The notes under the pieces: model-generated | Told to the model about the DNA's origin: nothing | Database searches by the model: none | The model's input: only the letters and a program-made list of their open reading frames with translations | Shown here: in pieces, positions 52,824-62,220 of the stretch | Position numbering within the stretch: the stretch's first letter is position 1 | How the letters are laid out: each line of letters begins with the position of its first letter | Translations under genes and position numbers: made by a program | Origin: Henriciella sp. | GTDB taxonomy: Bacteria > Pseudomonadota > Alphaproteobacteria > Caulobacterales > Hyphomonadaceae | Assembly (NCBI GenBank): GCA_013213785.1 | Contig: JABSPZ010000011.1 | Location: 1-64,000, forward strand | Direction of reading: 5' to 3' | DNA length: 64,000 bases

Positions 52824-54017
52824 TTATTCGGCCGGGGCGTTTGCCGTCTCGGCCGAGGTCGATCCAGGTTTTGAGCGCCACTTCCGGAAATAGCGGATCA
52901 AAGGACGTTCGAAGAACTGATAAGTCAGGGCTGCCGTCAGAATGCTGAGCAGAGATGCGCTGATCAACCAGAGCGCGGTCGCCCAGGCGGACTCAGTCCC
53001 AAACACAATATATGTAACCCGCCCGGCCGCGCTGATTGTCAGGACGTGGCAGAGGTAGAGCGAGTAGCTCCAATCCCCGAGCGCCACCATTGCGTTTGGA
53101 ATGCGTTTGGTGAGCTTTCCTTCGAGTTCTAGCGCGACCAATCCGTAGAGCAGGACCGAAGCGGGTATCCCGTAAAGGAAAACCCGTCGCCATGGCGGGC
53201 CTGCGGGATCTAGCTGCGACCATTCAAAGCCAATCGGCAGCGTCGCGAGGAGTGATTTATCGAGCGACAAGAACGTGAAAACGAGGCCTAAAGCCCCAAC
53301 GATCGCGCTCGTCAGAGCATATCGCCGCCAACCTGCCTTGATCGCATAAGCGACCAGCGCACCGGCGACGAACTGCAGCGTCATGGCGTTGAAGGCGAGT
53401 TCGATCAGGTTCTGTCCATAAGAGGTCGAAAGCCCGGCGATCGACCCGACCAAAACAAGCGCGGCCCAAACCAACAAAGCGCCCATCCGAAGCTTAATCG
53501 GGACAAGTAGAATCAGAGCTGCGAACCCGAGATAGAAATACATCTCGTGAACCAGGGTCCAGCCGACACCGAGAATAGGGTGCTCAGGTTGCGGCCAAAG
53601 GGCGAAAGACTTGATCAGGTGAACGGTGCCATCCAGCCCTTTCGGATCTAAGCGAGCTGCATCCCAGGGCACGCCTTTGAAGATCAAAAGCATCATCGCC
53701 ATAGTGCCGGCGAATAGCCACCATAGGGGATAGATCCGCGTCGCACGGGCATACAGGAAGTCTGATGCGCCGTGCCACCCGCGTTGGACCTCTGAGGCCA
53801 CCCAGACAATCACAAAGCCAGAGATCACAAAGAACAAGTCAACGCCGTGTGCGCCAGCGACCCAAAACTCAGTGAGTTTGTGTTCGCGTCCGGCCTGTCC
53901 GCCTTCGATGGCAATCAAATGGCAGAGCATCACCGCGAGTGCTGCAATGCCCCGAAGAGCCTGGACAGAATTAAGCCGGATCATGGCAGACGTTGTATGT
54001 GCGCTTGTGAGAGCCAT
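52824..54017 (-). CDS. OafA/YrhL-type acyltransferase (acyltransferase 3)
   Basis: 397-aa membrane protein of about ten TM helices. N-terminal VQALRGIAALAVMLCHLIAI has the conserved Arg-Gly and His, and GVDLFFVISGFVIVW and LYARATRIYPLWWLF follow the family closely. Such enzymes acetylate LPS O-antigen, peptidoglycan or exopolysaccharide. The ATG at 54017 is used; one at 53984 is a shorter option. It ends 2 bp from the convergent gcvPB stop. Confidence 0.86.
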   Translation of the reverse strand: MALTSAHTTSAMIRLNSVQALRGIAALAVMLCHLIAIEGGQAGREHKLTEFWVAGAHGVDLFFVISGFVIVWVASEVQRGWHGASDFLYARATRIYPLWWLFAGTMAMMLLIFKGVPWDAARLDPKGLDGTVHLIKSFALWPQPEHPILGVGWTLVHEMYFYLGFAALILLVPIKLRMGALLVWAALVLVGSIAGLSTSYGQNLIELAFNAMTLQFVAGALVAYAIKAGWRRYALTSAIVGALGLVFTFLSLDKSLLATLPIGFEWSQLDPAGPPWRRVFLYGIPASVLLYGLVALELEGKLTKRIPNAMVALGDWSYSLYLCHVLTISAAGRVTYIVFGTESAWATALWLISASLLSILTAALTYQFFERPLIRYFRKWRSKPGSTSAETANAPAE

Positions 54018-54233
54018 CAATCGATTTCTGGTTGCGCTTGCAGTTTAGAACGTTCTGACGCGCGTGTTCCTGTCGTCGCTCTTAGGCTTTCCAACTGTGG
54101 CCGAAGGGAAACTTCACGATGAAATTCACGTCATCTCAACGGAATTTGAGTATGCAAACTGCCTCACTCTTGCCAGAGTCAGAAATCAGAAAAGATCCTT
54201 GGAAGAGGACGTATAAGGACCATATTACACCAC

Positions 54234-54581
54234 ATGGCAGACGGATCATCCCCATTCGGTAAGGAGCGGCTCAAGCAAAGCGCTGCAACTGCACCACTTG
54301 GTTTTGTTGGATCGAGTGTCCGAACGCTGGTACGCCAAGCCTTCGCATTGTTGGGATTGGTCTTGATTGCGATTGCCGTGCCGATTGCCTTCGTCACGCC
54401 GCTTCTGCCTATTGGTCTTCCGATCGCGATTTTGGGTGTGGTTCTCCTCGGGCGCAATTCGCTCTGGGGCCGCCGCTGGATGGAAGGTGTGCTTGAGCGC
54501 CACCCACGTGTCGAACGCTTCGCACCGAACTGGCTGATGAAGGCTGTCTTTGGCCGCGAGAAACGTACCAGCGACAAATAA
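54234..54581 (+). CDS. Hypothetical small membrane protein (PGPGW-like)
   Basis: 115-aa protein. Two TM segments (about 37-52 and 56-75) are joined by a short Pro/Gly turn (TPLLPIGLPIAILGVVLLGR) with a following W-R-x-W, reminiscent of small two-TM PGPGW family proteins. The C-terminus is basic. Function unknown. The 213 bp upstream hold no feature I can support. Confidence 0.65.
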   Translation: MADGSSPFGKERLKQSAATAPLGFVGSSVRTLVRQAFALLGLVLIAIAVPIAFVTPLLPIGLPIAILGVVLLGRNSLWGRRWMEGVLERHPRVERFAPNWLMKAVFGREKRTSDK

Positions 54582-54585
54582 TAAA

Positions 54586-54609
54586 GCCTGCTTCTTTCGA
54601 AGCAGGCTC
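54586..54609. terminator. Shared terminator between the small membrane protein gene and atpF
   Basis: AGCCTGCTTC pairs with GAAGCAGGCT around a TTTC loop. On the minus strand it is followed by TTTATTATTT, so it best serves the ATP synthase genes; on the plus strand only a weak T tract follows. Convergent genes on both sides suggest dual use. Confidence 0.75.
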
Positions 54610-54636
54610 TAGAAATTCTATTTTCAGCAAGTCAGC

Positions 54637-55188
54637 TTAGTTCAAGCGTTTGTCGATTTCGCCAAGCGCGTTGTCGAACAAGTCCGAAGCTTCACCAGAT
54701 CCCGAAAGGATTGAGCGTGCAGCATCCGTTGCGGCATCCGCAGCGACACGCCGGACTTCCGCAGCCGCGTCTGCTTCAGCGCGCGCAATACGGGCTTCCG
54801 CTTGTGCCTCACGGCGCGCGACTTTGGCTTTCAGGTCGGCTTTGGCTTGCTTCATCATCGCGTCGGCATCTGCCTTAGCGCGTTTAATGATGTCGTCAGC
54901 AGCTGCGTCAGCTTCTTTCGCCTTCTTCTTTGCATCAGCCATCAGTTTAGACGCTTCCTCACGCAGAGCGCGAGCTTCGTCGATCTGATTTTGGATGCCG
55001 TCGGCGCGTTCGTCCAGCTTAGAGAAGATGAGCTTGAAGCCACCAACACTAAACACGATGAACAAGAAAACGATTAGAGCTGCAAAGGCAGTTGCCGTCG
55101 TTGGGTCTGCATACCAAGCGACTTTTGCATCAGCGGCGTGAGCCATCGGTGCGATCGCGAGGAATGGGGTAAGAAGTGCAAAACGCAT
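54637..55188 (-). CDS. atpF: ATP synthase F0 subunit b
   Basis: 183-aa peripheral stalk subunit. A short leader-like N-terminus (MRFALLTPFLAIAPMAHA) precedes a TM (about 31-52) and a long helical stalk rich in Ala, Lys and Asp (EEASKLMADAKKKAKEADAA). Five bp after the b' gene. Last F0 gene; the F1 genes atpHAGDC are not adjacent, as usual in alphaproteobacteria. Confidence 0.93.
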   Translation of the reverse strand: MRFALLTPFLAIAPMAHAADAKVAWYADPTTATAFAALIVFLFIVFSVGGFKLIFSKLDERADGIQNQIDEARALREEASKLMADAKKKAKEADAAADDIIKRAKADADAMMKQAKADLKAKVARREAQAEARIARAEADAAAEVRRVAADAATDAARSILSGSGEASDLFDNALGEIDKRLN

Positions 55189-55193
55189 GAGCC

Positions 55194-55733
55194 TTATCCT
55201 TCTCCCAGAGCAGACTTAACAGCAGACTTGACGTCTGCTTTGCCGGCTTTGCTACCAAATTTGCCAAGAACGCTTTCGGCCGCATCGCTTGCGATCGCTT
55301 CTACGTTCTTCATCGCATCGGCGCGCAAGGCAGCTATGCGAGTTTCGGCTTCCGCCAGCTTCTTATCAACTTCGGCGTCAACTTTAGCCGTCTCTGTTGC
55401 GATCTCTTTATCGATCTTGGCGCGCGCCTTGTCCGCAGTGTCGCGGGCTTTGCCGTGTGCCTTGGCGATAGAGACTTCGACTGCTTTCTGCGCGTCGAGG
55501 GCTTCGTCATTCAAACGTGCCGCTTCATCCAAATCGCTTGCGATCGAGCTTTCGCGTCGCTCAAGCGTATTGCCAATGCTTGGCAGGATGAAACGGGATA
55601 GGATGAAGTATAGGCTGCCGAACAGCAGCAGCAGCCAGAAAATCTGGGATGGGAAGTGCCAAGGGTCGAAAGGCGGGAATGCCGCCTTTTCTGCGCCTTT
55701 AGCAGCCTCTGCAGCGAGGATGATCGGGGTCAT
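55194..55733 (-). CDS. atpG: ATP synthase F0 subunit b'
   Basis: 179-aa second stalk subunit of the divergent type that pairs with b in alphaproteobacteria and phototrophs. N-terminal FDPWHFPSQIFWLLLLFGSL forms the TM; the rest is a charged coiled helix (LDEAARLNDEALDAQKAVEV). Gene named atpG or atpF' in different sources. Confidence 0.92.
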   Translation of the reverse strand: MTPIILAAEAAKGAEKAAFPPFDPWHFPSQIFWLLLLFGSLYFILSRFILPSIGNTLERRESSIASDLDEAARLNDEALDAQKAVEVSIAKAHGKARDTADKARAKIDKEIATETAKVDAEVDKKLAEAETRIAALRADAMKNVEAIASDAAESVLGKFGSKAGKADVKSAVKSALGEG

Positions 55734-55776
55734 GGCCTATACGGTCCTTATAAGTCTCGAAAACAAGTGTTGTGGA

Positions 55777-56013
55777 TTAGACCACGAACAGAATGAGGAT
55801 CGAGACCAAGAAGGCCAGAATGCCGAGCGCTTCTGAAAGCGCCATACCGATGAAGAGGTTACCGGTCTGCTGTGGAGCAGCTGATGGGTTACGCATCGCG
55901 GCATCAAGGAATGATCCGAAGATGTTACCCACACCAATTGCAGCACCGATCATACCGAGTGTCGCAAGGCCTGCACCTACATACTTAAGACCGAGAGTGA
56001 TATCGCCTTCCAT
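55777..56013 (-). CDS. atpE: ATP synthase F0 subunit c
   Basis: 78-aa proteolipid forming the rotor ring. Two TM helices with the polar loop RNPSAAPQQTG. The ion-binding carboxylate is Glu in FIGMALSEALGILAF. GAGLATLGMIGAAIGVGNIF is the glycine-rich first helix. Confidence 0.97.
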   Translation of the reverse strand: MEGDITLGLKYVGAGLATLGMIGAAIGVGNIFGSFLDAAMRNPSAAPQQTGNLFIGMALSEALGILAFLVSILILFVV

Positions 56014-56126
56014 GAGAATCTCCTTTGGGAAGTCTTTCGTTCGATTTGCGCCCCCGTGAAGCCTGTTCGCAAGGGCACGTCAAGTTGAATCAGCACGGCT
56101 AAATGGCCGCAGTGAACTAGAGCTCC

Positions 56127-56915
56127 TTAGTGCGACGGGTGAAGCGCATCATTAAGGTACACGCAGGTTAGGATCGCAAACACGTAAGCTTGCAGACCTG
56201 CGACGAGGAATTCGAGGGCGTTCAGTGCCACACCCATGCCGAAGGCGAGGGGGGCGACCAGAAGGCCGATACCGCCTGCTGTGATGCCTGTAACAGCAAA
56301 TCCAGCGAACAGTTTAAGAAGGATGTGGCCCGCGAGCATGTTCGCGAAGAGACGCAGAGCAAGTGTTAGCGGGCGCGCAATGAACGAGATGATCTCGATC
56401 GGGATCAGGATCGCATAGATTACGATTTTCCCAAGAATATGCATGTCGCCAAGAGAGGGCGCGAAGAGGCCGAAGAATTTCAGTCCGTTCTTCCAAAGGC
56501 CAAAGATAATCACAATGGAAATCACCAGCATGGCCAGCATTCCCGTCACCACCAAATGGCTAGTGGTTGTGAACGCGTATGGCGACATGCCGATCACGTT
56601 CGCAAACAAGACGAAGAAGAAGAGGGTGAACACGAATGGGAAGAAGCGAAGTCCTTCTTCACCTGCTGTGCCGCGAATCATGTCTGCGACAAAGCCGTAT
56701 CCAATTTCGCCCATTGATTGCAGACGGTTCGGTACAATCTTTCCGCGCGAAGCGGCGTACCCGAAGAACGCAATACAGAGAACAACGCCTAGCAGCATAA
56801 AGCCTGACGCGTTGGTGAAAGAGATGTCGTATCCAAAGACCGGCGGAAGTTCGAACCATTTCTGGACTTCGAACTGCTTCATCGGATCGGCGGCGCCGTG
56901 GAAAAAGAGGTTCAT
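56127..56915 (-). CDS. atpB: ATP synthase F0 subunit a
   Basis: 262-aa channel subunit. The essential Arg is in PLTLALRLFANMLAGHILLK, and LNALEFLVAGLQAYVFAILT is the conserved C-terminal helix. In order between atpI and atpE. Confidence 0.97.
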   Translation of the reverse strand: MNLFFHGAADPMKQFEVQKWFELPPVFGYDISFTNASGFMLLGVVLCIAFFGYAASRGKIVPNRLQSMGEIGYGFVADMIRGTAGEEGLRFFPFVFTLFFFVLFANVIGMSPYAFTTTSHLVVTGMLAMLVISIVIIFGLWKNGLKFFGLFAPSLGDMHILGKIVIYAILIPIEIISFIARPLTLALRLFANMLAGHILLKLFAGFAVTGITAGGIGLLVAPLAFGMGVALNALEFLVAGLQAYVFAILTCVYLNDALHPSH

Positions 56916-56922
56916 ATCGCTT

Positions 56923-57270
56923 CTATTCTTCAGGTTTGATGCCCGTTTTGTCGGGGCTATTGGCCGGATTAGCGGCGGCAGTCAACTCTTTGTAGGCACG
57001 AACAACACCTAGCACACCAGCCGCGAGCCCGAACATCATCATCGATAAAAGGCCCCAAGGCTCTGTTCCGAAGAAGCGATCGATGCCGAGACCGATCATA
57101 ATCCCAACAAATACGGACGCTCCGAACTCTGCGCCGTATCTCAACGCCATTGCGCCAGCCGAGACTCCGGCCGCCGATTCGTGCTGACGCGCTTTTTTTT
57201 CGGCCTGCTCCTGCGCGCTTTTGGCGCGGGCAATACGCTCCGCTAAGTCGTCATTTTCGGGAGTATTCAT
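56923..57270 (-). CDS. atpI: AtpI-type ATP synthase assembly protein
   Basis: 115-aa protein with two TM helices (about 48-67 and 79-98, ALRYGAEFGASVFVGIMIGL and LLSMMMFGLAAGVLGVVRAY). AtpI helps assemble the c-ring. It heads the F0 genes and starts 18 bp after the smc stop, in the same direction. Confidence 0.88.
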   Translation of the reverse strand: MNTPENDDLAERIARAKSAQEQAEKKARQHESAAGVSAGAMALRYGAEFGASVFVGIMIGLGIDRFFGTEPWGLLSMMMFGLAAGVLGVVRAYKELTAAANPANSPDKTGIKPEE

Positions 57271-57288
57271 GCTGAGTCGCTCGCCTGC

Positions 57289-60200
57289 TTATTCGGCCGC
57301 AACCAGCTCTTCCGCTGCGTCCAGATCCACTGATACGAGCTTAGAAACGCCTTTTTCGCGCATTGTCACGCCAAAGAGGCGGTCCATGCGGCTCATCGTG
57401 ACCGGATTATGCGTGATAACGATGAAGCGCGTGTTCGTTCGCTGGCGCATTTCATCCAGCATCCGGCAATAGCGGTCGACATTTGCGTCATCGAGCGGGG
57501 CATCAACCTCGTCAAGGACACAGATCGGCGATGGGCGCGACAAGAAGACCGCAAAAATCAAAGCCGTTGCCGTCAGAGCCTGCTCACCACCGGACATCAG
57601 AGAGAGTGTCCCGAGACGCTTACCAGGAGGCTGTGCGAAGATTTCTAGGCCCGCCGCAAGCGGATCATCTGCATCCACCAAACGCAGTTCTGCTTCTCCG
57701 CCACGGAACAGGGTGGTGAACAGCGTTTTGAAATGCTCATTGACTTGGTCGAACGCGCCGAGAAGGCGGTTTCTGCCTTCATCATTCAATGCCGCCACAC
57801 CTTCACGAAGTTTCGCAATCGCTGCGGTGAGGTCAGCTTTCTCTTCAGCTTGAGAGCCGAGACGAGATGAGATCTCTTCAACTTGAGCCTCGGCTTCCAT
57901 GTTTACGCCGCCAAGGTTTTCGCGGTCACGGCGGAGGAAATCGAGCTGGCGTTCCGCCTCTTTGACGTCGATCGCTTCCATTTCCTCTTCTTCCATGCCG
58001 GCTTTGGCGATGGCGAGGAGGCCCTCTGGGGCGCGTTGGAATTGGCTTTGAGCGATTTCTGAGGCCTCTGCGAGTCGCTCTGTCGCGTTCTCAAGCTTCG
58101 CATTGGCGATGGCGAGTGTTTCGCGGGCGCTCATGGCGAGGTTATTGGTTGAGCGAGCGGTTTCTTCGACTTCCCGAATTTCTGATTCGCGCTGTGCCAA
58201 AGTGTCGGTAGCGGTTTGTCGTTCGGTTTCTAGCGTTTCAACACGAGCTGCTAGCGTATCGAGCTGCGTTTGAAGGGCTTCTGGACGTGCTTTTGCGGCC
58301 GCAGCTTCGCTTGCAGCCTCCTTGCGGCGCGTAAGAAGTGCGTCGACACGAGCACCAGACGTTTGCAAACGTCCTGCCCAGCGCTCGACATCTTTTTCAA
58401 GTGCTTCCCGGCGCGCCATGGCTTGTTGGCGGTTGCGGGTCAGGTCTGTGAGACGTCCGCGGCACTCGGTTTCGCGCTCACGCGCTGAGGCGAGCGTTTC
58501 GCGCGCAATACCGACAGCCTGTTCGAGTTCGAGGAGAACCTCAGTATTCTCCGGTTTCGCTGCGGTGCGATAAGCTTCTGCGGCGATCGAAAGATCAGAC
58601 TCAACGCGGGCCAGGTTCTCTTTCGCGGCATCCGCTTTCAAGCTTGCGCGGTCAGCCTGCTGTTTGGCGCTCGCATGTGTGCGGCGGGCTGTATCGAGGC
58701 GCTGAGACGCCTCTTGAACGTTTCGGCGCAACTGTTTGAGATCTTCTTCGGCGCCAATGCGGCTTCCGCGCGCCTCGGCATAAGCCGCCTGAAGGTCTGA
58801 TACGGTTTGGCGCTGCGGCCCAAGGGCGGACTGGGCCTCTTCAAGACGGGTTTGTTGCTCGAGACGTTCCGCCGCCGCAACTGGTGCGGCTGGTGTGCGG
58901 GTGAAGCCGTCCCAGCGCCAGAGATGACCGTCTAGCGTAACCAAACGTTGTCCCGGCTTAAGCTCTGCCGCCAATTCCAAACCTTCAGAGCGCGAAACAA
59001 CCCCGCACTGTGACAAGCGCGCCGCGAGTTCGCCTGGTGCTTCTACAAAGTCCGTGAGGGGCTTCGCATAGCCAGGAAGCGGCTGGGTTTTGACCTGGCT
59101 GCCACCCCAAAAGATAGAGGCGGATTTGTCTGTCGGCGCCTGCAGATCATCGCCAAGCGCGGCGGCAACAGCTTTTTCATAGCCATCACGCGTGCGCATT
59201 TGTTCTACGACCGGCGGACTTTCAGTGCGTTCAGCTTTCCGCAATAGGCGAGTCAGGCCCGCAATCTCTGTTTCAAGAGTTCGTAGCGTGTCTTGCGCTT
59301 CATCCGCTGGCGTTTTCGCTGCGAGTTCGGCTTCTTGCTTGTCCAGAACAGCTTGTTCCGCGGCTTCGTGTGTATCTTGAGCGGTCTTGAGCGCGGTTTC
59401 GGCCTCTGCTTCAGCGGCCCGCGCCGTTTCAAGCTCTGAGGTCAGCGAGCTCGTCTCTGGCAAAGCGCTGACAGCGGCGCGAAGGTGCTGAACTTCTTGC
59501 TCTAGGCTTTCAACTCGGCGGCGGTGAGCGGCCGCATTGGCTTCCAGAGCCTGGATCTCAGCGCGCTTCTGAGACAGCGCGTCGGTCTTGGAATCAGCCG
59601 CAACTTGGGCTGTTTCTAGCGCGTGTTTGGCTTCGGCAAGCACTCGCTCAGCATCGGCTTCTTTTTCTTTGTTCGTCGTATCATTTGCGACGGGCAGGGC
59701 GGCGAGCGCCTCTTTCGCGTCGGCCAATGTGCGTTCTGCTTCTTCGCGTTGGCCTTGTTCGCGTTGGATGTCTTCGGCCAACCGAGCCGCTTCTCGTTCG
59801 AGCCCGGCAAGCATATCCGCAGCATTCTTGCGTTCAGTCTCGATGCGCGCGAGTTCGATCCTCGCCTGGCCCAACTTTCCTGAGGCGGTGGCTTCGGCTG
59901 TGCGCAGCGGGCCAATGCCATTGCTTGCTTCTAGGCGTTTGGTTTCGGCAACCGCGGCTTCGCGCGTCAAACGTTCAACTTCGGTCTTGGCACGCGCGAG
60001 CGAGACCGCAGCGGTTTCCTGGTCTGCTTTCGCGGTGAACCATTTCAGATGCGCGAGATATGCCTCGAGAGACGATATTTTCGCGCTCAGTTCTTTATAC
60101 TTACGCGCCTTACGCGCTTGGCGTTTGAGGCTTTCAAGCTGACGTTCCACCTCAGCAGAGACCTCGGTGAGACGCTCAAGATTTGTCTCCGCCCCGCGCA

Positions 60201-60750
60201 GTTTGAGCTCTGCTTCATGGCGGCGCGTGTTCAGCCCTGAAATACCAGCGGCTTCTTCCAAAATACGACGACGATTCTGCGGCTTGGAGCCGATCAGCTC
60301 ACTGATCTGACCTTGGCGCACCAAAGACGGTGAGTTTGCGCCTGTAGAGGCATCCGCGAATAAGAGCTTGATGTCTTTCCCGCGAACCGTTCGTCCGTTC
60401 AGTTTATAGCTCGAACCCGCGCCGCGCTTCAGGCGGCGCATAACTTCCAGCGTATCAGAGCTGTTGAATTCTGGCGGCGCTGTGCGCGCGCTATTATCCA
60501 GAACCAGGGTCACTTCCGCGAGTTCGCGCGCCGGACGTCCAGCGGCGCCTGAGAAGATGAGGTCATCCATCTCGCCGCCGCGCATAGCTTTGGCTGAGTT
60601 AGCACCCATCGCCCAGCGCATGGCTTCAAGCAGATTGGATTTCCCGCACCCATTCGGGCCGACAATTCCTGTCAGCCCAGGGCGGATCGGAACAGATTCC
60701 GGATCAACGAAGGATTTGAAGCCTGCAACGCGAAGTTCTTTTAACTGCAT
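57289..60750 (-). CDS. smc: Chromosome segregation protein SMC
   Basis: 1153-aa condensin ATPase. N-terminal Walker A GPNGCGKSNLLEAMRWAMGA, long coiled coils with Ala/Glu/Arg-rich heptads, a hinge at about residues 500-640, then the C-terminal signature SLMSGGEQALTATALIFAVF and Walker B PICVLDEVDAPLDDANVDRY. It lies between the DsbA-like genes and the F0 ATP synthase genes. No scpA or scpB in the window. Confidence 0.97.
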   Translation of the reverse strand: MQLKELRVAGFKSFVDPESVPIRPGLTGIVGPNGCGKSNLLEAMRWAMGANSAKAMRGGEMDDLIFSGAAGRPARELAEVTLVLDNSARTAPPEFNSSDTLEVMRRLKRGAGSSYKLNGRTVRGKDIKLLFADASTGANSPSLVRQGQISELIGSKPQNRRRILEEAAGISGLNTRRHEAELKLRGAETNLERLTEVSAEVERQLESLKRQARKARKYKELSAKISSLEAYLAHLKWFTAKADQETAAVSLARAKTEVERLTREAAVAETKRLEASNGIGPLRTAEATASGKLGQARIELARIETERKNAADMLAGLEREAARLAEDIQREQGQREEAERTLADAKEALAALPVANDTTNKEKEADAERVLAEAKHALETAQVAADSKTDALSQKRAEIQALEANAAAHRRRVESLEQEVQHLRAAVSALPETSSLTSELETARAAEAEAETALKTAQDTHEAAEQAVLDKQEAELAAKTPADEAQDTLRTLETEIAGLTRLLRKAERTESPPVVEQMRTRDGYEKAVAAALGDDLQAPTDKSASIFWGGSQVKTQPLPGYAKPLTDFVEAPGELAARLSQCGVVSRSEGLELAAELKPGQRLVTLDGHLWRWDGFTRTPAAPVAAAERLEQQTRLEEAQSALGPQRQTVSDLQAAYAEARGSRIGAEEDLKQLRRNVQEASQRLDTARRTHASAKQQADRASLKADAAKENLARVESDLSIAAEAYRTAAKPENTEVLLELEQAVGIARETLASARERETECRGRLTDLTRNRQQAMARREALEKDVERWAGRLQTSGARVDALLTRRKEAASEAAAAKARPEALQTQLDTLAARVETLETERQTATDTLAQRESEIREVEETARSTNNLAMSARETLAIANAKLENATERLAEASEIAQSQFQRAPEGLLAIAKAGMEEEEMEAIDVKEAERQLDFLRRDRENLGGVNMEAEAQVEEISSRLGSQAEEKADLTAAIAKLREGVAALNDEGRNRLLGAFDQVNEHFKTLFTTLFRGGEAELRLVDADDPLAAGLEIFAQPPGKRLGTLSLMSGGEQALTATALIFAVFLSRPSPICVLDEVDAPLDDANVDRYCRMLDEMRQRTNTRFIVITHNPVTMSRMDRLFGVTMREKGVSKLVSVDLDAAEELVAAE

Positions 60751-60768
60751 TCAGCCCCCATCCCTTCC

Positions 60769-61455
60769 TTATTCGCTCGCTGGCTCGCCGAGCGCTTCGT
60801 CAAGCGCAGCCGTGAACGTGATCGGCGAGATACGGGCATTTTCGTCCATCTTTTCGCCGTTCAGGAAGAAAGTTGGTGTTGCGTCTACACCTTGGCTTCG
60901 CGCCGTCGCGATTGACGCACGAATAGCCTCGCGATTGCCTTGGTCATCCAGGCAGGCTTGGAAAGTGTCATCACCTTCGATGCCATGATTGGCGCCGATT
61001 TGTTTCAGCGCCTCAACCACTGGTCCGCCTTGACGAGCCAAGGTCAGGATTGCGTCCTGACGCATGAATAGCTCGTCCAAAACGTCATAATACTGTGAAT
61101 CGTCTGTGCAGCGGGCGATCGCAAATCCAGCCACGGCAATGTTTGCCGGTGCAGTTGGAAACTCGCGGAAAACCATCTTCACCTTGCCGGTATCGATATA
61201 GTCCGCCTTCACCGTCGGCATGATGCGTGTGTGGTAATCCAGGCAAGCAGGACAAGTCCAACTGGCATATTCAACCAGCGTCACCGGAGCGGCCGGATCG
61301 CCAAAGACAATATCTTGCAGGACAATGCCTTCTCCGTCGCCGGAGCCTGAACTCGTGGATGATGAATCGCCATCTGAGCCGCCACCACAAGCCGCGAGGG
61401 CGAGGGCGCTAAGGGCGAATACGGTGCCACGACGGGTGAAGCTGAGCATGCTCAT
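60769..61455 (-). CDS. DsbA-family thiol-disulfide oxidoreductase lipoprotein
   Basis: 228-aa protein. Lipoprotein signal FALSALALAACGGG; a Ser/Gly-rich linker; thioredoxin fold with active site SWTCPACLDYHTRIMPT (CPAC); helical insert DELFMRQDAILTLARQGG; and the cis-Pro region GVDATPTFFLNGEK. It oxidises periplasmic proteins or acts as a disulfide isomerase. 18 bp before smc. Confidence 0.88.
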   Translation of the reverse strand: MSMLSFTRRGTVFALSALALAACGGGSDGDSSSTSSGSGDGEGIVLQDIVFGDPAAPVTLVEYASWTCPACLDYHTRIMPTVKADYIDTGKVKMVFREFPTAPANIAVAGFAIARCTDDSQYYDVLDELFMRQDAILTLARQGGPVVEALKQIGANHGIEGDDTFQACLDDQGNREAIRASIATARSQGVDATPTFFLNGEKMDENARISPITFTAALDEALGEPASE

Positions 61456-61526
61456 AACCTTTCCTTAACAGTCTGAGTCGGATTGGTTGCCAAGAAGTTA
61501 ACGGCGGGCTCGCTGTCAAGTGCTGC

Positions 61527-62198
61527 CTATTCAGCGGACGCAGTCCCACCCAGCTTTTCATCCAGAAGTGCCTTCATGCCGTCAGCTGTGCGCCATTCAT
61601 AGCCTTGAAGCTTCTCACCGTTGAGGAAGACGGTCGGAGTCGAGTTCACGCCTTGGCTGTCGCCCTTCATGACCGACTCGCCGATGGCATAGGTAACATC
61701 CTTGTTGCTCAGGCAATCGGTAAAGCCATCGCCTTCAATACCGTAAGACGAAGCAAGCGCGCGCAACGCGCCCTCAATATCGCCGCCAGAACGGGCAAGG
61801 TTCAGCACATTTGTCTGTGCGGCGAACAGGTCATCAATCGCGTCATAATAGTTGTTTTCGCCGGCGCAGCGGGCGAGCGCAAAGCCTGCAACGGAGATGT
61901 TTGCGGGCGGTGTAGGGAACTCGCGGAAAACGAACCTAACTTGTCCCGTCTCGACATAATCAGCCTTCAGCATCGGGATGACATCATTATGAAATTGCAA
62001 ACACGCCGGGCAGGTCCAGCTTGCATATTCTACGATCGTGATCGGTGCATCAGCGTCCCCAAGCGCGATATCGGTCAATGCCAATCCGTTTGCCTCAGGC
62101 GTCCCCTCCTGAGCGTTGCTTGTATCTGCAGCACCGCAGGCTGTTAGCGCGACAAAAGAGAAGGCGGCAACGGCTGCGCGGCGGGTGAGTTGGATCAT
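61527..62198 (-). CDS. DsbA-family thiol-disulfide oxidoreductase lipoprotein (paralogue)
   Basis: 223-aa protein closely resembling the neighbour at 60769: lipobox ALTACGAA, active site SWTCPACLQFHNDVIPM (CPAC), VFREFPTPPANISVAGFALA and cis-Pro region GVNSTPTVFLNGEKL. The shared blocks (for example EFPT-PANI-VAGFA-ARC) point to a tandem duplication. Both lie in the conserved mutY/DUF721/smc neighbourhood, where one DsbA-like gene is usual. Confidence 0.88.
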   Translation of the reverse strand: MIQLTRRAAVAAFSFVALTACGAADTSNAQEGTPEANGLALTDIALGDADAPITIVEYASWTCPACLQFHNDVIPMLKADYVETGQVRFVFREFPTPPANISVAGFALARCAGENNYYDAIDDLFAAQTNVLNLARSGGDIEGALRALASSYGIEGDGFTDCLSNKDVTYAIGESVMKGDSQGVNSTPTVFLNGEKLQGYEWRTADGMKALLDEKLGGTASAE

Positions 62199-62220
62199 AG
62201 GGGGACGACCTTTCAGAGGG

